A stretch of DNA of 64,000 bases, taken from Clostridia bacterium (GTDB lineage Bacteria > Bacillota > Clostridia > Christensenellales > Aristaeellaceae). Where the stretch lies: positions 1 through 64,000 of the forward strand of contig JAFZPI010000023.1 of NCBI GenBank assembly GCA_017552615.1. Direction: 5' to 3'. Below are positions 47,727 to 57,900 of this stretch, in pieces. A model generated the notes under the pieces. It did not search any database, was not told the DNA's origin, and worked only from the letters and a program-made list of their open reading frames with translations. How positions within the stretch are numbered: position 1 is the first letter of the stretch; each line of letters starts with the position of its first letter. The position numbers and the translations under genes are program-made.

Positions 47727-50234
47727 ATGTTCGCAAGAGGACGCGCAGATCATCCCAGCGCCTTCCTGACCCCGCTCGGCAGCCGGCCGGAGCGGTATGT
47801 GTATTTCCTGCGCGTCGCTTCGTGGAGCCGGGATCTCGACGCTGTCCTGTGGAAGTGCCACGAAGCCGCCCGCCACTGCGGCGTGATCCTTGAGAACGGC
47901 GTACCGAATCCGGAGAATTCCAACCTGACCTATTACCGCGAGATCCTCGGGGACCACTATGCCCTCGACACCGCCGGCGCCAGCGCCGATCTCGCCAAAT
48001 GGATGCCGGAGCTCCCGCCCCAACAGCGGGAAGCCCTCGCCGCGGGCATCAGTTCCCTCCTTCAGGACGAAAAGCGCCAGGGCAAAACCGAAGGCGCACT
48101 GAAAAACCTTTACATCAAGCTGATGTGCTGGCTCTACTACCGCTTCCGCTCGGTGGCACGCCAGCTCGGCCGGGAACCCCTTCCCCTGATCCTGTGCCAA
48201 ACCAAAGAAGAACCGCTCTCCGCTCACGCGCTGTTATTGCTGCGCCTGCTCTCGGGCATCGGCGCGGATGTTCTGTTATTGGAACTGGCTGGAGACGAGG
48301 CTTATCTGTCCCGTGACCCGGACAACCAGTGGTCGGACCTTTGCCGCTTCCCGGACGCAAAGCCCTTCCCCGTGGATTACAGCCTGAAAACGCTTCGCAA
48401 GCAGTTCGGCCAAACACCCGTTCAGCCCCAGGCTCCTGTACCACCCCAGACGCCCAAACCGACACAAAAGCCCATAACGACACCGGCTCCGGCTCCAAAA
48501 GCTACGCCGACACCGCCCCAGCCTTCCACCCCGCTCATGGCAGGTGGGCACGCGCTGCATATCCAATCCAGGCCGCATGTCGTCGAACCCGCGGCCCGGG
48601 AAGAGAAACCCGCTGCACCGTCCCGTCCCCGCCGCCATCCGGAGGAGAACGAGATCCTCCTCCACTTCCAGACGCCGCAGAAGACCATCTGCGCCAACGC
48701 ATGGATGCCCGAAGCCAATCTGCGGGGCGTGCTGATCCCCCCGGCCCGGCGCTCGGAGAACGCCACCGCGTGGTGCACAGCCCTCATCCGGATGAAAGGT
48801 TTGCGGGACAAGATCACGTATGCGCGCGATCTCTATTCGCTCTACCAGGAGTTACGCACTTCCGGCCGCCGGGTCACCGTCGCGGACGAAACACCCGGTA
48901 TGCCCTCACCGGAGGACCTGAACCGCATCCGCCGGCGGAGCCAGTACCGCAACGCCACGGAGCTGATCGTGGACCTTGCCTCCAACCTGCCCCCGACCGG
49001 TACGCCGGAACTGCGGCGGCTCGCGGAACGGGCCTTTGCGGTCGCCATGATGGAGGAAGACCTGCGCCTGAACAATCTCGGACAGCTCCGGACGAGCGGC
49101 GTGTGGCTCCTGGCATGGATCCAGACCATGCTGCCGAAGCTGTTCAGCGGCTGGCGGGGTCAGGACATGCCCGTTTACATCCTGATGGGCCACTGCCGTA
49201 CGCCGCAGGAAGCGCTGTTCCTGCGCTGGCTCTCCCTGATGCCCGCAGACGTGCTGATCTTCGCGCCGAACCTCAACCAGCCCTGCTGCTTCACGGCGCC
49301 GGAGCTGCTGGAGCTCAGCGGGGATGAATCCCTGGCGGAGTTCGCCTTCCCGCGGGACAGCGCGAGCCTCACCATGCGCACCGTGGCCTCCAGAGCCAGC
49401 GAGGAGATCGGCGCGGTGCTGGGCGAGAGCGGCCTGTACCGCAGCCACCAGTTCGGCCTGGCAGATGCCCTGGTCCTGAACACCACCGTGGACGAAGTCT
49501 TCCAGTACTGGAACGAAAGCCTGAACCTCCGGCCCAACTTCTCGGCAAATGGCGGGGCTGTCACGATGCCGATCCTGTGGACACGGATCAGCGGCGTGGA
49601 AGAACGCGACGAAAACGCCTACTGGCGGAAAGTCGCGACGCTCATAGGGGCGCCGGACATCCTGCTGGTACGCTCCTTCCCCGCCATCAACCCCATGGAC
49701 GCCCGGCAGCAGACCGGCCTAGCCCAGAAATACCTGATGAACGGCCGCATCCAGGCCGAGGGCCTCACAACCGACCGGGCTTATCCCTACCGGCTGCTGC
49801 AGCAGAAGATCCAGACGCATATGCTCGACAAGGCCCAGCAGATGCTGGACCAGCGGCTGATCAAGGGCACCGGCGTCAACGGCACGGAGTACACCTTGCT
49901 CAGCACGGTCCTGAGCCTCCCAAAACCCATCCCGGAACTGCTCCAGTCCTTCGACTTCACCAAGCGCAACCCCAAGGTCGTCTGCGTCCACAGCGGGAAA
50001 AGCGCGCCGGTACTTGAGGATGCGATCCTACTCACCTTCCTGAGCCTAGTCGGTTTCGACGTCGTGATCTTCGCCCCGACGGGCTACCAGTCGATCGAGC
50101 CCTTCCTCAACGACCGGCTCCCGATCGAACATCAGGCCGGCGCCTACCACTTCGACTACACGGTTCCGGACTTCTCTGCGATCTCCCAGTCCAAGTCCGG
50201 TCTCTTCTCAAAGTTATTTGGCAGGAGGAATTGA
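47727..50234 (+). CDS. YceG-like protein of the Ter/Tel cluster
   Basis: An 835-residue cytoplasmic protein that resembles the YceG family of the Bacillus yceC-yceH operon. N-terminal segment FLTPLGSRPERYVYFLRVAS, a Pro/Thr-rich linker of about 60 residues (APVPPQTPKPTQKPITTPAP region, near 232-270), and a large C-terminal part with ILMGHCRTPQEALFLRWLSL, VLIFAPNLNQPC and KVVCVHSGKSAPVLEDA. The family function is unknown; it always sits next to TelA. It precedes telA by 3 bases. Confidence 0.82.
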   Translation: MFARGRADHPSAFLTPLGSRPERYVYFLRVASWSRDLDAVLWKCHEAARHCGVILENGVPNPENSNLTYYREILGDHYALDTAGASADLAKWMPELPPQQREALAAGISSLLQDEKRQGKTEGALKNLYIKLMCWLYYRFRSVARQLGREPLPLILCQTKEEPLSAHALLLLRLLSGIGADVLLLELAGDEAYLSRDPDNQWSDLCRFPDAKPFPVDYSLKTLRKQFGQTPVQPQAPVPPQTPKPTQKPITTPAPAPKATPTPPQPSTPLMAGGHALHIQSRPHVVEPAAREEKPAAPSRPRRHPEENEILLHFQTPQKTICANAWMPEANLRGVLIPPARRSENATAWCTALIRMKGLRDKITYARDLYSLYQELRTSGRRVTVADETPGMPSPEDLNRIRRRSQYRNATELIVDLASNLPPTGTPELRRLAERAFAVAMMEEDLRLNNLGQLRTSGVWLLAWIQTMLPKLFSGWRGQDMPVYILMGHCRTPQEALFLRWLSLMPADVLIFAPNLNQPCCFTAPELLELSGDESLAEFAFPRDSASLTMRTVASRASEEIGAVLGESGLYRSHQFGLADALVLNTTVDEVFQYWNESLNLRPNFSANGGAVTMPILWTRISGVEERDENAYWRKVATLIGAPDILLVRSFPAINPMDARQQTGLAQKYLMNGRIQAEGLTTDRAYPYRLLQQKIQTHMLDKAQQMLDQRLIKGTGVNGTEYTLLSTVLSLPKPIPELLQSFDFTKRNPKVVCVHSGKSAPVLEDAILLTFLSLVGFDVVIFAPTGYQSIEPFLNDRLPIEHQAGAYHFDYTVPDFSAISQSKSGLFSKLFGRRN

Positions 50235-50237
50235 TCC

Positions 50238-51410
50238 ATGGGCATCCAGTTTGCCACCCCCGGCAGCCAGGCAGCCACCGCCGCGGCGGAAACCCTGGCC
50301 CAGGCCACCCCGGGCACACGCGAACCCGAAATCATCGAGCTGAAACCCTATGACGCCGAGGCCGATGCCAAGGCCGTCGCGGCTTCCCTGGAGCACTCGC
50401 CGGAGATCGACGAGATCACTTCGACGATCGATGTCAGCGACATGAACACGATCGTCACCTTCGGCGCGCGCTCCGCAGAAGAGATTTCAAAGGCCTCCGA
50501 CGGTGTGCTACGCTCGATGTCGATGTCCGAGATGGAGGAGTCCAGCCAGCTGCTCAACGCCCTCGCCAAGGTCATGGAACAGTTCGACATGAACGAGATC
50601 CGGGACAACAACACGATCTTCAGCCGTCTGTTCAGCAACGCCAAAAAGCAGCTCGACAAGATCCTGTCCAAATACCAGACCATGGGCGACCAGGTCGACA
50701 AGATCTATGTGGAGCTGCGCAGCTACGAGGACGAGATCACCCGGAACAGCGAGCGCCTGAACCAGATGTTCGAGGCCAACGTGGGCTATTACCATGAGCT
50801 TGTGAAATACATCGTAGCTGGAGAACAGGGCGTCAAGGAGATCGACGAGTACATCGCACAGCGGACGAAGGACTTCGAGCAGAGCCATGACCAGGCAATT
50901 TCTTTCGAGATCCAGTCCCTGCAGCAGGCGCGGGATCTGCTCCAACAGCGGGTTCAGGACCTGCGTACCGCCGAGATCGTAGCCATGCAGTCCATCCCGA
51001 TGATCCGCACGATGCAATACAGCAACATGAACCTCGTGCGAAAGATCAATTCGGCTTTCATCATCACCCTGCCGGTGTTCAAGCAGGCGCTCGCCCAGGC
51101 CATCCTGCTCAAGCGCCAGCGGATGCAGGCCGAGGCCGTCAGCGCGCTCGACCAGCGCACGCAGGAAATGCTGATCAAGAACGCCCGCAACACCGTCGAG
51201 GCCAGCAAGCTGACCACGCGCTTGGCCACGGGATCCTCCATCCGCCCGGAAACGCTCGAGACCACCTGGAAGACCATCGTCTCCGGCATCGACGAGACCC
51301 GCCGCATCCAGGAGACCACCGCCGCCAAGCGCAAGGAAGACCAGGCCCGTCTGGAACAGATCAAGCGCGAATACCAAGCGAAGTTCGGGCCGGAAGGACG
51401 GAGAAGGTAA
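50238..51410 (+). CDS. TelA family toxic anion resistance protein
   Basis: A 390-residue soluble helical protein of the TelA/KlaA family (Bacillus YceH). Recognised by MNTIVTFGARSAEEISKASD, the long coiled-coil region (LFSNAKKQLDKILSKYQTMG, DQVDKIYVELRSYEDEITRN) and MQSIPMIRTMQYSNMNLVRK with INSAFIITLPVFKQALAQAI. It is linked with tellurite and membrane-stress resistance, mechanism unknown. It is the last gene of the cluster. Confidence 0.94.
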   Translation: MGIQFATPGSQAATAAAETLAQATPGTREPEIIELKPYDAEADAKAVAASLEHSPEIDEITSTIDVSDMNTIVTFGARSAEEISKASDGVLRSMSMSEMEESSQLLNALAKVMEQFDMNEIRDNNTIFSRLFSNAKKQLDKILSKYQTMGDQVDKIYVELRSYEDEITRNSERLNQMFEANVGYYHELVKYIVAGEQGVKEIDEYIAQRTKDFEQSHDQAISFEIQSLQQARDLLQQRVQDLRTAEIVAMQSIPMIRTMQYSNMNLVRKINSAFIITLPVFKQALAQAILLKRQRMQAEAVSALDQRTQEMLIKNARNTVEASKLTTRLATGSSIRPETLETTWKTIVSGIDETRRIQETTAAKRKEDQARLEQIKREYQAKFGPEGRRR

Positions 51411-51433
51411 ACCTCATCCCAGAAATTCAAAAC

Positions 51434-51460
51434 GCCCCCGCGATCACTCGCGGGGGCTTT
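51434..51460 (+). terminator. Bidirectional terminator between telA and the sugar-binding protein gene
   Basis: A 10-bp perfect stem GCCCCCGCGA / TCGCGGGGGC with a 4-base loop, flanked by AAAAC and TTTGG. It lies between convergent genes and can serve both. Confidence 0.88.
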
Positions 51461-51480
51461 GGTTTACCCTGAGGTCAGGA

Positions 51481-52824
51481 TTAGTCGGCGTTGAACTCGT
51501 CGCACATAGCCTGCCAGGACGCCATGTTGGCATCGATCAGGCTGGCGGGATCATTGCCGCCCAGCTGCCAGAGCAGGGGCTGGCCCAGAACGTCGTTCTG
51601 CGTGCCGAGGTTCAGGCAGAGGTTGCCGACCGCATGCTCGTTCTCACGCATCATGGCGTAGGTCTCGTCGACCGCGCGGGCATCGGTGTAGTTGTACTTG
51701 TTGCCGATCCAGCCATACTCATCGTCGAAGCCGGGGGTCGGACGGGTCCACATGTCATAGATGAAGGTCAGCTTCGCCGTGGTCTCCGCGTCATAGATCG
51801 CGGGGATGACGGTGATGTTGTCGCTGGAGATGTGCTTGTAGGTGTCGCCGCTGGGGCCAACGGGGAACATCACAGCGCCCCACGGATCCGCCATGTCGGC
51901 CATCTCAGAGTTGTCGTTGAATCCGCCGTAGCCCTGATACATATAGAACGCGCAGTAGCCCTGCTTCCAGGCATCCTTGTACCAGTCCCAGTTCGCGCCT
52001 TCGGGAGCGGGAGCACCGTAGGTGGTCCAGACGCTCTTGGCCCAGTTCAGAGCCTCGAGGGCAACGTCACTGTTCATGGTGGGGGTCAGCTTGCCGTCGA
52101 CAGAGGAGAACATGGCGCCGCCGTTGTTCACGACAGACAGCATGTAGAAGTCGTCGCCGGAGCCGATCAGGGCGTACACGTCGTACACGCCGTCGTTGTC
52201 AGCGTCATAGGTCAGCTGCTTGCAGAGATCTTCGAAAGCGGCCCAGGTCCAGGTGCCGTCCTTCTGCATATCATAGATGGTGTTGTAGTCGATGCCGGCA
52301 TCAGCAAGAACCTTCTTGTTGAAGTAGAGCATGCCGCGGGGCTCGGTCGCGCCGGTGTACACGCCGTACACTTCGCCGCCCTTGCTCATGCGGTCAGAGG
52401 TGGCCTTGTTCCACTTGTCCTCGGACAGGTCGATCAGGTCGTTGTTCCAGGAAGCGAAGTAGCCCTGCTTCATAGCGGCAGAGACAGAGCCGGGCTCGAT
52501 GATCCACAGCGTGTAGTAGCTGTAGTCGGGAGCAGAGACGAAGTTGGTGAACTCAGTGATCTGAGAGCCCCAGTCGCCCTTCTGCATCTGCACGAGCTTG
52601 CAGTTGTAGGTCTCTTCCAGCCAGTCGCGATACGCATACTGGGCGGCCTGCTCTTCGTTCGGATTCTCGTTGCGAGCGCCGTCGCCGGACCAGTAGTCAT
52701 AGATGTAGATGGTGGCGCCGCCGAAGTCAATGCCTTCGACTACGTCCGGATACTCGGCAAAAGCCGGGACCAGCAGCGCGCACATCATCGCGGCCATCAG
52801 AAGCAGGGAAACCAGTTTCTTCAT
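51481..52824 (-). CDS. Carbohydrate ABC transporter substrate-binding protein
   Basis: A 447-residue exported solute-binding protein of family 1. Signal peptide MKKLVSLLLMAAMMCALLVP with cleavage near AFAEYP. Mature features: VYGVYTGATEPRGMLYFNKK (typical of sugar-binding proteins), WTWAAFEDLCKQLTYDADND, GYCAFYMYQGYG, and many Trp/Tyr residues that line sugar sites. No lipobox Cys is seen. ATG 52824 follows AAAGGAGG. It is the last gene of the operon and lies 111 bases after the permease gene, leaving room for its own control. The sugar is unknown. Confidence 0.9.
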   Translation of the reverse strand: MKKLVSLLLMAAMMCALLVPAFAEYPDVVEGIDFGGATIYIYDYWSGDGARNENPNEEQAAQYAYRDWLEETYNCKLVQMQKGDWGSQITEFTNFVSAPDYSYYTLWIIEPGSVSAAMKQGYFASWNNDLIDLSEDKWNKATSDRMSKGGEVYGVYTGATEPRGMLYFNKKVLADAGIDYNTIYDMQKDGTWTWAAFEDLCKQLTYDADNDGVYDVYALIGSGDDFYMLSVVNNGGAMFSSVDGKLTPTMNSDVALEALNWAKSVWTTYGAPAPEGANWDWYKDAWKQGYCAFYMYQGYGGFNDNSEMADMADPWGAVMFPVGPSGDTYKHISSDNITVIPAIYDAETTAKLTFIYDMWTRPTPGFDDEYGWIGNKYNYTDARAVDETYAMMRENEHAVGNLCLNLGTQNDVLGQPLLWQLGGNDPASLIDANMASWQAMCDEFNAD

Positions 52825-52935
52825 ATTGGGTTCCTCCTTTTTATTTTCCACACACGGTTCGACCGCAAAGCCCGATCCCGTGCATAGATTCGATTTGTCA
52901 GGCCGGACACCTCCGTCCGGGAAAGCACGTCTATT

Positions 52936-53952
52936 TTACTCCTTTGAGCCGGACATTGCAATACTTTCAACAAAAGTTCTTTGTGTGAAAATGTAAAGAA
53001 TGATCAGCGGGATGCAGCAGACCAGCACGCCGATGGAGACCAGCTGCTGCTGGCGGGCCGGCGGAACGACAACGGCCACGTTGGCGTCCGCGGCGAAATA
53101 GCGGCTCATGCGGGTCAGGATGGAGGAAAGCTCCGTGGAATACATCGGCGTGGTCGTGTTGTACGGAATGAAGTTGCGGGTGTAGAACAGATCGGTCCAC
53201 TGCCACACAAACGAGAAGAGGAAGCAGCTGAGCACCGTCGGCATGGCGTCAGGCAGCATGATCTTCGTGAAGGTACGGAGTGTGGAGCAGCCGTCCACAA
53301 ACGCGGCTTCCTCCAGGGACTTCGGGATACCCTGGAAATACTGCCGGAGCATGTAGATGTACAGGCCGTTCTTCAGGCCCATGCAGGTAATGCTCATCAG
53401 CGCATAGGGGGTAATGCTGCCCAGCATGTTGTAGGGCTCGCCGGTCAGGGAGTGGAAGATGCCCAGCACGTCAAACTCGCGGAAGTGCAGGAACAGCGGG
53501 GTGGCGATGGTCTGCGGCGGAATGACGATGATGGCCACCACGCAGGCAAACCAGAGCTTTTTCAGCGGGAAGTTGTACCGGGCAAAGCCGTAGCCGACCA
53601 GCGTGCAGGCCGCCACCTGCAGGACGCTGACCAGGAAGGAGACCCAAACCGTGTTGATCATGGACTTGGGGAACGTGGTCAGGTCAAAGACGATCCGGTA
53701 GTTGTCGAGGGTCACGTTCCGGGGCAGCAGCACGACGGTGGAATCATACAGGTCCTTCTCCTGCATCAGGGACATGGAGAAACGCGTGAGCATCGGCTGG
53801 ATGATCATGAAACAGAGGCCGAAGATCAGCAGCCCGCGGACAATAGAGATCGTCCACTTTTTCACGCCGGCCTTGAAGATGTAGCCGCCGCTGCGCTTGT
53901 TGGCGGAGCCCTTTTTCTTTTCCTGGGGAAGCTTCACTTTCTTAGTTCTCAT
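52936..53952 (-). CDS. Carbohydrate ABC transporter permease (MalG-like)
   Basis: A 338-residue inner-membrane permease with six spans after a basic N-terminus (KKVKLPQEKKKGSANKRSGG). The ATPase-contact EAA loop reads EEAAFVDGCSTLRTFTKIML followed by PDAMP. It pairs with the next upstream permease, with an 11-base overlap. No ATPase gene is in the operon, so a shared MsmX-type ATPase must be encoded elsewhere (inference from family knowledge). Confidence 0.93.
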   Translation of the reverse strand: MRTKKVKLPQEKKKGSANKRSGGYIFKAGVKKWTISIVRGLLIFGLCFMIIQPMLTRFSMSLMQEKDLYDSTVVLLPRNVTLDNYRIVFDLTTFPKSMINTVWVSFLVSVLQVAACTLVGYGFARYNFPLKKLWFACVVAIIVIPPQTIATPLFLHFREFDVLGIFHSLTGEPYNMLGSITPYALMSITCMGLKNGLYIYMLRQYFQGIPKSLEEAAFVDGCSTLRTFTKIMLPDAMPTVLSCFLFSFVWQWTDLFYTRNFIPYNTTTPMYSTELSSILTRMSRYFAADANVAVVVPPARQQQLVSIGVLVCCIPLIILYIFTQRTFVESIAMSGSKE

Positions 53953-54919
53953 AGTGGCTCACCCCCCTGGAGATGATCGCCGAGGCGACGCCGATAAAGG
54001 CGAGCGCCACGCCGAAGTAGATCCAGCTCATCGCGGTGGACGGCCCGTAGAAACCGCGCGTCATACGGTTGTTGATCCACTCGATCACCTGGTTGTCGTT
54101 CTTCATGAAGAAGTCGATGATCGTGTAAATGGCATTCACAAGCAGCAGGGGGCAGACCATCGGGAAGGTGATCTTCCAGAAGGCTTCCCAGGCCGTGCAG
54201 CCTTCCACGTCCGCCGCTTCGTACAGCGAGGGCGAAATGGCGGACAGGCCGGACAGGAAGACGATGATCTGGATGCCGCTGGCCATGATGATGTCATAGA
54301 TCGCATCGATCATGTCAAACAGCACGGTGAAGACGCCGCTGCCCACGCCGGAGACGGAGAGCAGGTCCTGCAGTGCGCCGGAGATGTTCACGCCGGAGGA
54401 TTCGGCGATCTCATCCGAAACACCCTGCAGCATGTTGAAGGTCAGCTGGCTCTCGATGCCGGGCAGCACACCGGAGGCAAGGATCACCGGCAGGAAGAAG
54501 ATGGCGCGGGCCACGGTACGGCCCTTGAACTTCTGGTTCAGGATAACCGCGATGACGAAGGACAGCACCAGGGTCGCGATGGAGTTCGCGGCCATGCGGC
54601 CCAGTTCCTGGACCAGATACTCGTTGAAGTACGGGTCGACGGACATCGCGTACTGGTAGTTATAGAAGCTGTTCCAGGTGAGCTGATAGCCCTGGCCGGG
54701 GATCAGGGTCACGGTGCTCAGGGACATGGACAGGGACTGGATCAGCGGCCCCAGTTCAAACATCAGGAAGCCGATGATCAGCGGCAGGATGAAGAGGATG
54801 CCGGTCCGCGCGTTGCGGGAGCGCATGGTGTCGAAGTTGTCGTTGATCGGGATCAGCGCGGAAATGCTGTCCGATAAGGTCCAGCGCTGGCTCTTGTCTT
54901 TCTTCTTGCGTGCCATCAT
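53942..54919 (-). CDS. Carbohydrate ABC transporter permease (MalF-like)
   Basis: A 325-residue permease with six spans (first near residue 40, GILFILPLIIGFLMFELGPL). The EAA loop is SLYEAADVEGCTAWEAFWKI. It starts ATGATG at 54919/54916; the first ATG overlaps the stop of the giant DUF5696 gene, so translation is coupled. Confidence 0.93.
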   Translation of the reverse strand: MMARKKKDKSQRWTLSDSISALIPINDNFDTMRSRNARTGILFILPLIIGFLMFELGPLIQSLSMSLSTVTLIPGQGYQLTWNSFYNYQYAMSVDPYFNEYLVQELGRMAANSIATLVLSFVIAVILNQKFKGRTVARAIFFLPVILASGVLPGIESQLTFNMLQGVSDEIAESSGVNISGALQDLLSVSGVGSGVFTVLFDMIDAIYDIIMASGIQIIVFLSGLSAISPSLYEAADVEGCTAWEAFWKITFPMVCPLLLVNAIYTIIDFFMKNDNQVIEWINNRMTRGFYGPSTAMSWIYFGVALAFIGVASAIISRGVSHYEN

Positions 54920-57900
54920 TCTCCATCACCCCCTTCCGTTGTCGGTGCGTCGTCGGTTTCAGGTGTCCCCCCGGTTTCCGCCGGTTGCGGAAGTGTTCCG
55001 GTTCCGAAGGATGGAATGGTGTTCTCCCCGAAGGTCACTTCCGCGTTGGTCAGGTTGATGACCAGGCTCGTGTACCAAGTCGTCAGGCTCTCATCCACCG
55101 TGTCGAGTTTGAGGATTTCAGCCGGAGCCAGTTCCTTTTCTCCTACCGTAACCGCTACGGCTGACCTGTTTTCCACCAGGCAGCTTCCGTCCGGTAAGAT
55201 GAGAACCTCCACGCATCCTCCACTCCATGTGGCTGTCATCTCAAGCGTGTCTCCGCTCTTCGCGGCGATCCTACGATCAAGCACTTGAATGGCCGTGTCT
55301 CCGCTGTTGATCCACCAAACGAAGCCGGTTGCCTTATCGACAATCGCATCCAGCTGGTTGGTGTCGCTGACCTTGAGGACGCTCAGCGGTTCGATCTCGG
55401 TCTCTGCCGCGACGGTCGCGTCAGCCTCGGTTTTGAGATAGACGCGGGTCAGTGTGTCGCCGCTCAGGTTTACATACAGTCGGGTGACCGGCGCCTTCTT
55501 CTGGGTCTCAGCCTGTTCGGCTTCGGCAGCCTCGTCTGCCTCGGCGCCGAAGAAGAGCGCCAGATACGGATCTACAATCGGGAGTTGTCTGTCCACGGTC
55601 ACGCGCTCCGTACTCCTGGGCTGCAGGGTCACATTCAGCGCGGGCACCGTGATTGGTTCAAAGGTCGTGTTCACGAGCAGGAGCTCGGTCTCGGAAAGCA
55701 CCAGCACATCCAGGTCGTTGCTGTCGGTGGCCTTCTTGACTTCCATCGCGCCGATCTCGCCGCCGACGCTCCGGATGGGTTTGTCGGTGCGGTTGACATA
55801 GACGCGGGTGGCGTCCGCCGTCTCCGGCGGGAAGTACACGAGCAGGCCTTCTTCATTCTTGCTCTGGGTCAGGCTCCTGGGCGCAAGGGTCTCACCGAAG
55901 AGCACCAGGTCCTCTTCCGTGTTGTTGACCCACCAGAGCTGATTGTCCGCTGTCAGCAGAATATCCGCGCTGCTGTTGTCCCGGACGGACCGGACGGCGT
56001 GCGCGTCGATCGCGCCGCTGCTGGCACTGATCGCCGTGTCTCTGCGATTGATGTACACGCGGCCGACATTGTCGGTCTTGAGGACCACAATGGCCTCGGC
56101 GGCCTTCGCGGCGGCCTCCTCGGCGGCTCTGGCTTCCTCGGCCGCCTTGGCCTCAGCGTCCGCCTTGACCTCCGCGCTGTACTTCATCGCCTGGATGACG
56201 GAGTAGACCGTCAGGGCCAGGGCAAGGACCAGCAGGACCGCGAAGATGATTACGAGCTTGCGGTCATGGAGCTTGCCGCGTTTGATGATCAGCAGGTAGC
56301 CGAGCAGGGCAATCAGCAGGACCAGGATCAGGCCGAGAATCCAGCCCATGCGCCAGCTGAAGTGGATCTGGACTTTGTCCGCTTCCTGCGTCTGGCCGGC
56401 TGCCGCGACCAGTGTTTCATTGGTCACGATCTCGTCGGGCAGGAAGTACATCAGGAGTTCGTCCTCCTGGCTGCTCCGGACGGCCTGGTTGGCCGGAACG
56501 GTCTCGCCCAGGACTTCGATAGCTTCGTCAGTCGGGTTGACCCAGTACAGGTCCCCGTTCTCAAGCACCGCGGCGTCAAGCTCGGTGCGGCCACTGACGC
56601 TCTTCACGCCCAGCGGTTCGACATCGCCGGCCAGGGTCCTGATCTTTCCGGCGGCGTCGCGGTTCACATAGATGTTGAGGGCGACTTCCTTCGGTTCGGC
56701 GGACTCATCGTCCTCCGCGGCTTCCTGAAGGATGGTCTCGGCCCGCATGACGAAGGCGTTTTCGGGCTGCGCCGTGGCAAATCCGTTGGCCAGGACCTGC
56801 ACACCGAAATCTTCGATCGCTGCGGCCGTGCGGTTCACCAGCAGGAGCGTGCCGTCCGCCAGGACCGCAATGTCCAGGTCGGGCGCGTCGTCCGGCGCGG
56901 TAAACGCCTTCTCGGCGATCGCGCCGCTGCGGGCGCTGATCTTGCCGCCCAGGTTGATGTAGATCGGGGTTGTGCCGCTGTCGGCGGTGACCGCGCTGCC
57001 GAGATCCAGCCCGGTCAGCACTTCGCGCATGGCGCCGGCGGTCAGGACTTCGCTCTCTTCATGCGCCTTCTCCGTCACGCGCTCCGCCAGGGCGTCTCCG
57101 CTGAGGTTCTCGTCGGCATTCGCAAGATAAATGATCACGCTGTCGGCGAGGGTGTTCTCCGTCATTTCGCCGGCGGGGATCTCCTGTTCACCCTGGGTAT
57201 CCCGGACCGTGACGGCCTCACTTGTGGTGTTGACCCACCAAAGCTTGCCTTCGCTGTTCAGGATCGCGTCCAAGTTCACCGCGGGAATGTAGACTGTTGT
57301 CAGGGTGTTGTCCCAGGTCAGGGTCAGGTTCGGCTGCACGGTCGCGTTCGCCGCCGTGCGCTCGGCCAGGGTCTGGACCATGCCCAGCTCCGCGCCGGTG
57401 AGGGTAATCCACTTCGCGCCCGTCAGGTTCAGGACGACGCGCTCATGCTTCTCCGGGAAGTTGACCAGTGTGAAGCCGGTCACGTCGACGGAAGCCTCGA
57501 CGAGGGACTTCGCCGGAACGGCGTCGCCCGCCATCTCGAAGTCCTCATCCGTCGGATTCAGCCAGTAGACCTTGCGGTCGGGGTCGGACAGGGCGTTCGG
57601 GTTGGCGCTGCCGTTCAGCACCGCCGTGGGGATGTCCCGCGTCTCGATGACCTTGTAGCGGCCGTTGATCACGGTGTCCGCGCTGGCGGAGCCGTAGCGC
57701 ACCACCCGACCGTTGACGCTGTTGTCGCCGTGGACCAGGATGAAGCGGCCGTCAGAGAGGTAGATCACGTCGAGGAAGGACAGCGCGGCGCGGTCCGCCT
57801 TCACGGCGCTGTGCGGCTCGATGGTCAGGTCGCACTGCTGCTCGCTGTTCTTCAGCTCCATGGGTTCGTCGGTGTTATTGACAAAGAGCACGTTCGTCCC

